From Mesorhizobium loti (GTDB taxonomy: Bacteria; Pseudomonadota; Alphaproteobacteria; Rhizobiales; Rhizobiaceae), in contig AP017605.1 in NCBI GenBank assembly GCA_002356515.1, positions 4,845,001 through 4,909,000 on the forward strand: DNA of 64,000 bases. The letters are read 5' to 3'. Positions 60,770-64,000 of the stretch are shown piece after piece. The position numbers and the translations under genes are program-made. Below the pieces are notes generated by a model. It was not told the DNA's origin. It did not search any database and was given only the letters and a program-made list of their open reading frames with translations. Within the stretch, counting starts at the first letter, position 1. Each line of letters opens with the position of its first letter.

Positions 60770-60799
60770 TTGACAGACCCGGGCGGGCGGGTCTAGATT
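60770..60799 (+). promoter_or_regulatory. sigma70-like promoter of a candidate small RNA
   Basis: TTGACA (60770-60775) is the exact -35 consensus and TAGATT (60794-60799) a fair -10 with an 18-base spacer. It points into a gene-free interval ending in a strong hairpin. A start near 60806 is expected. Confidence 0.5.
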
Positions 60800-60805
60800 C
60801 CAACC

Positions 60806-60900
60806 ATGACGCTAACGTCTCGCTCATAGAGACACCGGGACAAGCTGAAACAAGCTGAAAACAGAACGGCCCGCCCTTCCAAAAGGCGGGCCGTTCGCGT
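60806..60900 (+). ncRNA. candidate small RNA with strong 3' hairpin
   Basis: From the predicted start a roughly 95-base transcript would contain GTCTC/GAGAC (60818-60834 region) as a small stem, the directly repeated ACAAGCTGAA (twice, around 60840-60858) and a perfect 12-bp stem GAACGGCCCGCC...GGCGGGCCGTTC ending near 60899. The downstream T-tract is poor on this strand (TGTTTT lies on the other), so the hairpin might instead end mmcB-direction transcripts or act in both directions. A seven-codon open frame begins at 60818 region but is not convincing. Confidence 0.4.
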
Positions 60901-60932
60901 TATGACTTTAGTTCCCGCTTGGGAGGGGAGCT

Positions 60933-61157
60933 ATGTCGCGAGATATTTTCTTGGCACTATTCATGTCCATACCGATGGGCGTCGCTACTATCGTATGCAT
61001 ACTTTTGCAAAAGAGATATGCACTCTCGATGAAGAACGTCGTCCGAATATTTTGCGTGGCCATACTGTTTTTGGGCATGCTGGAAATTCATGTTTTGGAA
61101 GCGATGGGCTGGAAAGGTTATCCTCCTAACACGACCTCGCCCCAAACCAGCGGATGA
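60933..61157 (+). CDS. small two-helix membrane protein, unknown
   Basis: 74 residues with GGGAGGGGAGCT just before the ATG, an unusually strong ribosome-binding site. Two helices: FLALFMSIPMGVATIVCILL and VVRIFCVAILFLGMLEIHVL, joined by a basic loop (QKRYALSMKN). Codon use is less GC-biased than elsewhere in the window, as for the next two small genes. Not recognised. Confidence 0.6.
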   Translation: MSRDIFLALFMSIPMGVATIVCILLQKRYALSMKNVVRIFCVAILFLGMLEIHVLEAMGWKGYPPNTTSPQTSG

Positions 61158-61200
61158 ACAGCGCATCCTTTTGGCTAGCGTTACCCAGCCGTAGGGGGAC

Positions 61201-61470
61201 ATGATTTTGGTTTTTCAATCGCTGGTGAACGGTTGGCGGCGGTTCTGGTCGCGCAAGCTTATCGCCAAGTACAAGGTTAATGCCCAATATTTCACGGTCT
61301 CGTTTAACATCTACCAGTCGGATGATGGCGAGCGGATGTGCCGTATGAGCGTCGTGTCAGGCGAAGACTCGAGCTTCTCCCCGATGCGGAAAGTGGACCT
61401 AGAACTCCTTATAGAAGCCGCTCAGGAAGCTAGGTCGCAACTAGGCGACGACGGATGGATCTCGCGCTAG
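61201..61470 (+). CDS. hypothetical 89-residue protein
   Basis: Reads as a soluble mixed protein with a basic N-terminus (NGWRRFWSRKLIAKYKV), strands (YFTVSFNIYQSDDGERMCRMSVV) and a C-terminal helix (DLELLIEAAQEARSQL). The helix/strand alternation and third-position bias look coding. The Shine-Dalgarno GGGGGA is close to the ATG. Family not recognised. Shares a CAGCCGTAGGG string upstream with the following small gene. Confidence 0.5.
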   Translation: MILVFQSLVNGWRRFWSRKLIAKYKVNAQYFTVSFNIYQSDDGERMCRMSVVSGEDSSFSPMRKVDLELLIEAAQEARSQLGDDGWISR

Positions 61471-61521
61471 GCGCTACCCACAGCCGTAGGGCTTCATTGG
61501 AGGCATCTGGCCAAATGTGCT

Positions 61522-61704
61522 ATGATTCGCGCCGTGGGCAAGAAGGCAAAGCAGGCAATTGAAGTCCCGTTAGAAGGCGAACTTGAAGCTGAAGCCGCCT
61601 ACTATGCCCGCAAGTGCGGCATCACTAGAGACGAAGCCGCCAAGATCATTCGGGAAGCCCACGCGCCGATGCTCTCGATAGTGCGCAAGGACAAAACTAG
61701 ATAA
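61522..61704 (+). CDS. hypothetical 60-residue protein, possible ribbon-helix-helix
   Basis: Basic N-terminus (GKKAKQAIEVPLEGELEAEA) then a helix pair around YYARKCGITRDEAAKIIREAH. The pattern of a short strand (QAIEVPLE) followed by two helices resembles ribbon-helix-helix regulators or antitoxins, without a recognised toxin gene adjacent. Ends where an opposing small frame ends. By-eye reading, low certainty. Confidence 0.45.
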   Translation: MIRAVGKKAKQAIEVPLEGELEAEAAYYARKCGITRDEAAKIIREAHAPMLSIVRKDKTR

Positions 61705-61881
61705 TCACTGCCGCACCGGCCCTGTCGTGTTCCGCTGGATGAAGGGGACTTCCTTTCCGGTCACGTCCCGCACGGCTTTCAACAGCATCTCATGCAGGAC
61801 ACATGTAGCCCAGTAGTCGTCGCAATGTGGCGAGATAAACGGCTTGATGATGCTTAGGTGCAGCGCTTCCGCTGCCACCAA
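61705..61881 (-). CDS. possible small gene or fragment, 58 residues
   Basis: From TTG 61881 the frame reads AAEALHLSIIKPFISPHCDDY followed by WATCVLHEMLLKAVRDV and TGKEVPFIQRNTTGPVRQ. Composition is protein-like, with Cys and His spaced HC...C..H, but the start has a weak ribosome-binding site and a stop lies just upstream. It may be a 3' remnant of a longer gene. Convergent with the preceding small gene, stops adjoining. Confidence 0.35.
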   Translation of the reverse strand: MVAAEALHLSIIKPFISPHCDDYWATCVLHEMLLKAVRDVTGKEVPFIQRNTTGPVRQ

Positions 61882-61945
61882 AAATTTCAGCCTGAGGGAA
61901 AGTCGAGTCTATCCAGTGGGCCGGTGCCGCCCCTAAGGCTGGGGA

Positions 61946-62113
61946 TCAGTTCGACTCACGCTGGAGAACTCTTTGTCTTTCGAGGAACCGCTTGGCGTGT
62001 TCCCCCCACTCCGCAGCCGTTGTTTTGTGCTCTTGAGCGTATGTTTCGAACGCCCTGCGCAGAGCGTCCAGGTCCAAAGCCCAAAACTGCTTGTCTTTAT
62101 CGTCGTTCAACAT
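61946..62113 (-). CDS. hypothetical 55-residue helical protein
   Basis: From ATG 62113 the frame reads MLNDDKDKQFWALDLDALRR then AFETYAQEHKTTAAEWGEHA and KRFLERQRVLQRESN. It is charged and almost entirely helical, with a plausible GGGTGAC ribosome-binding site. Too short for ordinary gene calling. Function unknown. Same strand as the possible fragment downstream, 64 bases away. Confidence 0.45.
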   Translation of the reverse strand: MLNDDKDKQFWALDLDALRRAFETYAQEHKTTAAEWGEHAKRFLERQRVLQRESN

Positions 62114-62350
62114 AGCGTCACCCAGCCCATTGAGCCGACGATATGCCCTTCAAATCAAGCCTTCAAGAACCGATCCTGACTTCTTTTGGGTGTATCGGCT
62201 CTGTCAATATTCATCCGGTGAACCAGCACAGAACGGGTTTTGCACTCTACAGCTGGTCAGTCCGCAGGCGGGACTTCAGTCTTAATTGAGCTATGGCTAA
62301 TATGCATATAACTTAGGCAGTGCGGAGACGATCCCAAAAGCCTGACCCGC

Positions 62351-62402
62351 AACGACCCGGCACGACCCCACGTCCCCCCGACTGCGAGCGTGCCGGGTCG
62401 TT
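62351..62402. repeat. 14-bp perfect inverted repeat
   Basis: AACGACCCGGCACG (62351-62364) and CGTGCCGGGTCGTT (62389-62402) are exact reverse complements around a 24-base C-rich loop. No T-tract follows on either strand, which speaks against a simple terminator. It could be a protein-binding or recombination site. Confidence 0.6.
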
Positions 62403-62417
62403 CCTACTGGGGTGCGT

Positions 62418-62509
62418 GGCAAGCGGACTGGCGGACCTGCCGGCAAGATGCCTCGGCGGAAGCCAGCATGTACTGCCCGATGCGCGCGGCAAGCGGACTG
62501 GCGGGCCTG
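62418..62509. repeat. 22-bp direct repeat, 70 bases apart
   Basis: GGCAAGCGGACTGGCGG.CCTG occurs at 62418-62439 and 62488-62509 with one mismatch. The intervening sequence is not repeated. No open frame uses the 70-base offset. Confidence 0.5.
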
Positions 62510-62716
62510 ATCCCTTACACAGCGGCCCTATGCCGGGGCGAACGACTTTCGCTCTTCTTTGGAAGACGGCAGGGCTTATTTGGAAAGTAGCCGGACTAAA
62601 GTCTTGCGTGCAGATGCACAAAGGTCTGAGAGGGCCGTTTAGGTTCCGTTAATGTCCATTGGACGTTCCGTTACTTTAGTTAGTCGGCACATAAAGGATG
62701 ACGCCAGGGGGATGTG

Positions 62717-62779
62717 CCCGCGAAATGGCCGGCGCAGTTTGCGCTTTGGTTTATAGGGGGCCGCACCGGCCATTGCGGG
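62717..62779. repeat. long inverted repeat
   Basis: AATGGCCGG (62724-62732) pairs with CCGGCCATT (62766-62774), and flanking CCCGC (62717-62721) with GCGGG (62775-62779) across a two-base bulge, giving 14 paired bases around a 33-base loop. Confidence 0.5.
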
Positions 62780-62920
62780 TGTGGGCTTTTGGGTGTGGTT
62801 GTCCCCGCGCGATCAACTTATATGTATATTAGCAATCACGCAAATAAGACTGAAGTCCCTTGTTCCTCCGGCAGATGGCTGACGGAAAGCCACCTCGCTC
62901 GGCCCGCCCGAAATCCCTTG

Positions 62921-63343
62921 CTATGGTCCCGCTGAAACGGCTCTTTCGCCAGGCGCCACTGCCCCCGCCATGTCATCCAGGATCGGGCAGTCCGGCCTGT
63001 TGTCGCCATGGCAAGCATGGATCAGTTTCTGCAGGGTCGAGCGCATCGACTGCAGCTCGCGCACCTTCTCCTCGATCGCCGTGACGTGGGCGGCGGCGAT
63101 CTCGCGCACGTCGGCGCTGGCGCGGTCGCGATCCTGGTAAAGCGCCATCAACTGGCGGCAATCGTCGATGGAAAAGCCGAGGTTGCGCGCGCGGCGCAGG
63201 AAGGCCAGCCGGTGGATGTCGTCGCCGGAGTAATCGCGGTAGCCGTTGGCGGCGCGCGCCGGCGCGATCAGGCCGATCTCCTCGTAGTAGCGAATGGTCT
63301 TGGCCGGCAGGCCGGACCGCTGGGCTGCATCACCGACATTCAT
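62921..63343 (-). CDS. hmrR: copper-responsive MerR regulator (HmrR/CueR)
   Basis: 140 residues. MNVGDAAQRSGLPAKTIRYYEEIGL is the MerR helix-turn-helix; NGYRDYSGDDIHRLAFLRRARNLGFSIDDC follows, then a dimerisation helix. The C-terminal CHGDNRPDCPIL has the two Cys of Cu(I) site loops. It activates copper exporter genes from MerR-type promoters when Cu(I) binds. No copper ATPase lies within the window; it may be to the right or elsewhere. Confidence 0.9.
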   Translation of the reverse strand: MNVGDAAQRSGLPAKTIRYYEEIGLIAPARAANGYRDYSGDDIHRLAFLRRARNLGFSIDDCRQLMALYQDRDRASADVREIAAAHVTAIEEKVRELQSMRSTLQKLIHACHGDNRPDCPILDDMAGAVAPGERAVSAGP

Positions 63344-63571
63344 GACTGGTCCTCGATTCCAGGTAACCGTTTGATGTCGCCCTCATTGAATTTCCTTCAC
63401 AATCCGGTGAGGGCTGTTGCTGAAATGCCATAGTGATACGCCTACCAGCATGTAGGACCACGCATATAGGCATCGTGTGCTTGGCAAGCAAAGCAAATGC
63501 CAGCATGAATGATGGCCAAGAAAGCGGTCGACTCGTGCCGCTGCTATTTGGGCGGGGCTCCGGATCACCAC

Positions 63572-64000
63572 ATGCGCATGAAGTCGCTTGCAATAATTGC
63601 CGCATTGGCGCTGTCCACGGCCATCGCCGGTTGCAGCACCATTGGCGGGCAGATCTTCTCCAACGACTACGGCGCGGTGACCGATGCTGGTTACCAACTG
63701 CCGCGCATCCCGATCGAAAAAGTGCCGAGGCAGTACCACCGGCAGGAAGTCAATTACGACACCAAGGAAAAGCCCGGCACCATCATCGTCGATACGCAGA
63801 ACAAGTTCCTCTACTTCGTCGAGGGCGACGGCCTGGCCATCCGTTACGGCATCGGTGTCGGCCGCGAGGGCTTCGAATGGCATGGCACCGCCCATATCGC
63901 CCTGAAGCGCGAATGGCCGACCTGGACGCCGCCGCGCGAAATGATCAAGCGGCAGCCGGAGCTGGCCAAGTTCGCCGATGGCATGGAGCCGGGCCTGAAG
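63572..64000 (+). CDS. L,D-transpeptidase lipoprotein, cut by window end
   Basis: 143 codons are present and the frame is open at 64000. The signal MKSLAIIAALALSTAIAGCS ends in a lipobox (IAGC), so the protein is a lipoprotein. GTIIVDTQNKFLYFVEGDG followed by IRYGIGVGREGFEWHG is the start of the YkuD/ErfK catalytic domain; the HxxxSHGC catalytic Cys motif should lie beyond the edge. It would cross-link peptidoglycan or attach outer-membrane proteins. Divergent from hmrR across about 230 bases. Confidence 0.85.
   Translation, partial: MRMKSLAIIAALALSTAIAGCSTIGGQIFSNDYGAVTDAGYQLPRIPIEKVPRQYHRQEVNYDTKEKPGTIIVDTQNKFLYFVEGDGLAIRYGIGVGREGFEWHGTAHIALKREWPTWTPPREMIKRQPELAKFADGMEPGLK

Larger units (their letters stand above)
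62114..62920. other. gene-poor stretch with inverted and direct repeats
   Basis: About 800 bases without a convincing gene. Overlapping open frames on opposite strands at 62313-62652 are rich in Arg, Pro and Gly and look like by-products of the repeat structure. The stretch holds the inverted repeats at 62351-62402 and 62717-62779 and a direct repeat at 62418-62509. The 3' part around 62800-62860 is AT-rich. Confidence 0.45.

Noticed and set aside
62313..62652. Overlapping frames of about 100 residues on both strands
   Set aside because: Composition follows the inverted and direct repeats; no start signals and no protein-like alternation.
1..64000. CRISPR arrays, tRNA or rRNA genes, transposases
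   Set aside because: No regularly spaced repeats, no cloverleaf-like or rRNA-like segments and no transposase motifs were seen on reading both strands; small or divergent RNAs could be missed.

Overview
The window looks like chromosome of a high-GC alphaproteobacterium of the Rhizobiales, most likely Mesorhizobium or a close relative. The grounds are a succinoglycan-type exo gene block in the Sinorhizobium order (L-A-M-O-N-P), an ExoX-like repressor, an ActS/ActR (RegB/RegA) pair beside hrpB, HmrR and MmcB homologues, and rhizobial-style palindromic intergenic repeats. The genus is inference. I see no rRNA, tRNA, CRISPR array or intact insertion sequence.

Region 1 (0.4-10 kb) holds a complete lasso-peptide gene cluster on the minus strand. 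It starts with a 50-residue precursor gene at 6674-6826 that is too short for ordinary gene calling. A PqqD-like leader-binding protein (B1), a transglutaminase-like leader protease (B2), an asparagine-synthetase-like lasso cyclase (C), an HPr-kinase-like peptide kinase and an ABC exporter follow, mostly with stop/start overlaps. The predicted core starts with Gly, has Asp at position 9 for the isopeptide ring and ends in Ser, the residue such kinases phosphorylate. Divergently there is a nucleotidyltransferase translationally coupled to a family 2 glycosyltransferase.

Region 2 (10-28 kb) is an exopolysaccharide island: a GH16 glycanase (exoK), UDP-glucose dehydrogenase, a GMC oxidoreductase with a Tat-exported small partner, a GT4 glycosyltransferase, an alpha/beta hydrolase, an unusual phosphoribosyltransferase-HAD fusion, a Wzx flippase (exoT-like), then the exoL-A-M-O-N-P operon ending in the BY-kinase/co-polymerase.

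Region 3 (28-37 kb) carries a LysR regulator divergent from two short-chain dehydrogenases, an F420-reductase-like NADP-binding protein, a SnoaL-like protein and a methyltransferase; then an ExoZ/OafA-type acyltransferase, propionyl-CoA synthetase and a DUF2259 secreted protein.

Region 4 (37.5-40.3 kb) is a second, cyclase-less RiPP-like set: PqqD, B2 protease, HPr-kinase-like kinase and a convergent nucleotidyltransferase, with no recognisable precursor.

Region 5 (40.4-52.3 kb) is one long minus-strand operon joining a binding-protein ABC importer to two dihydroxyacetone-type kinases: a fused ATP-dependent DhaKL, and a PEP-dependent DhaK/DhaL/DhaM with its own HPr and Enzyme I as separate genes. 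A putative operator lies upstream and strong hairpins separate the binding-protein gene from the permeases.

Region 6 (52.5-60.7 kb) is housekeeping and regulation: PIG-L deacetylase, DMT exporter, HrpB helicase, ActS/ActR, NhaA, MmcB. Region 7 (60.7-64 kb) has a candidate small RNA, several tiny genes, inverted repeats, HmrR/CueR and the start of an L,D-transpeptidase lipoprotein cut by the window edge.
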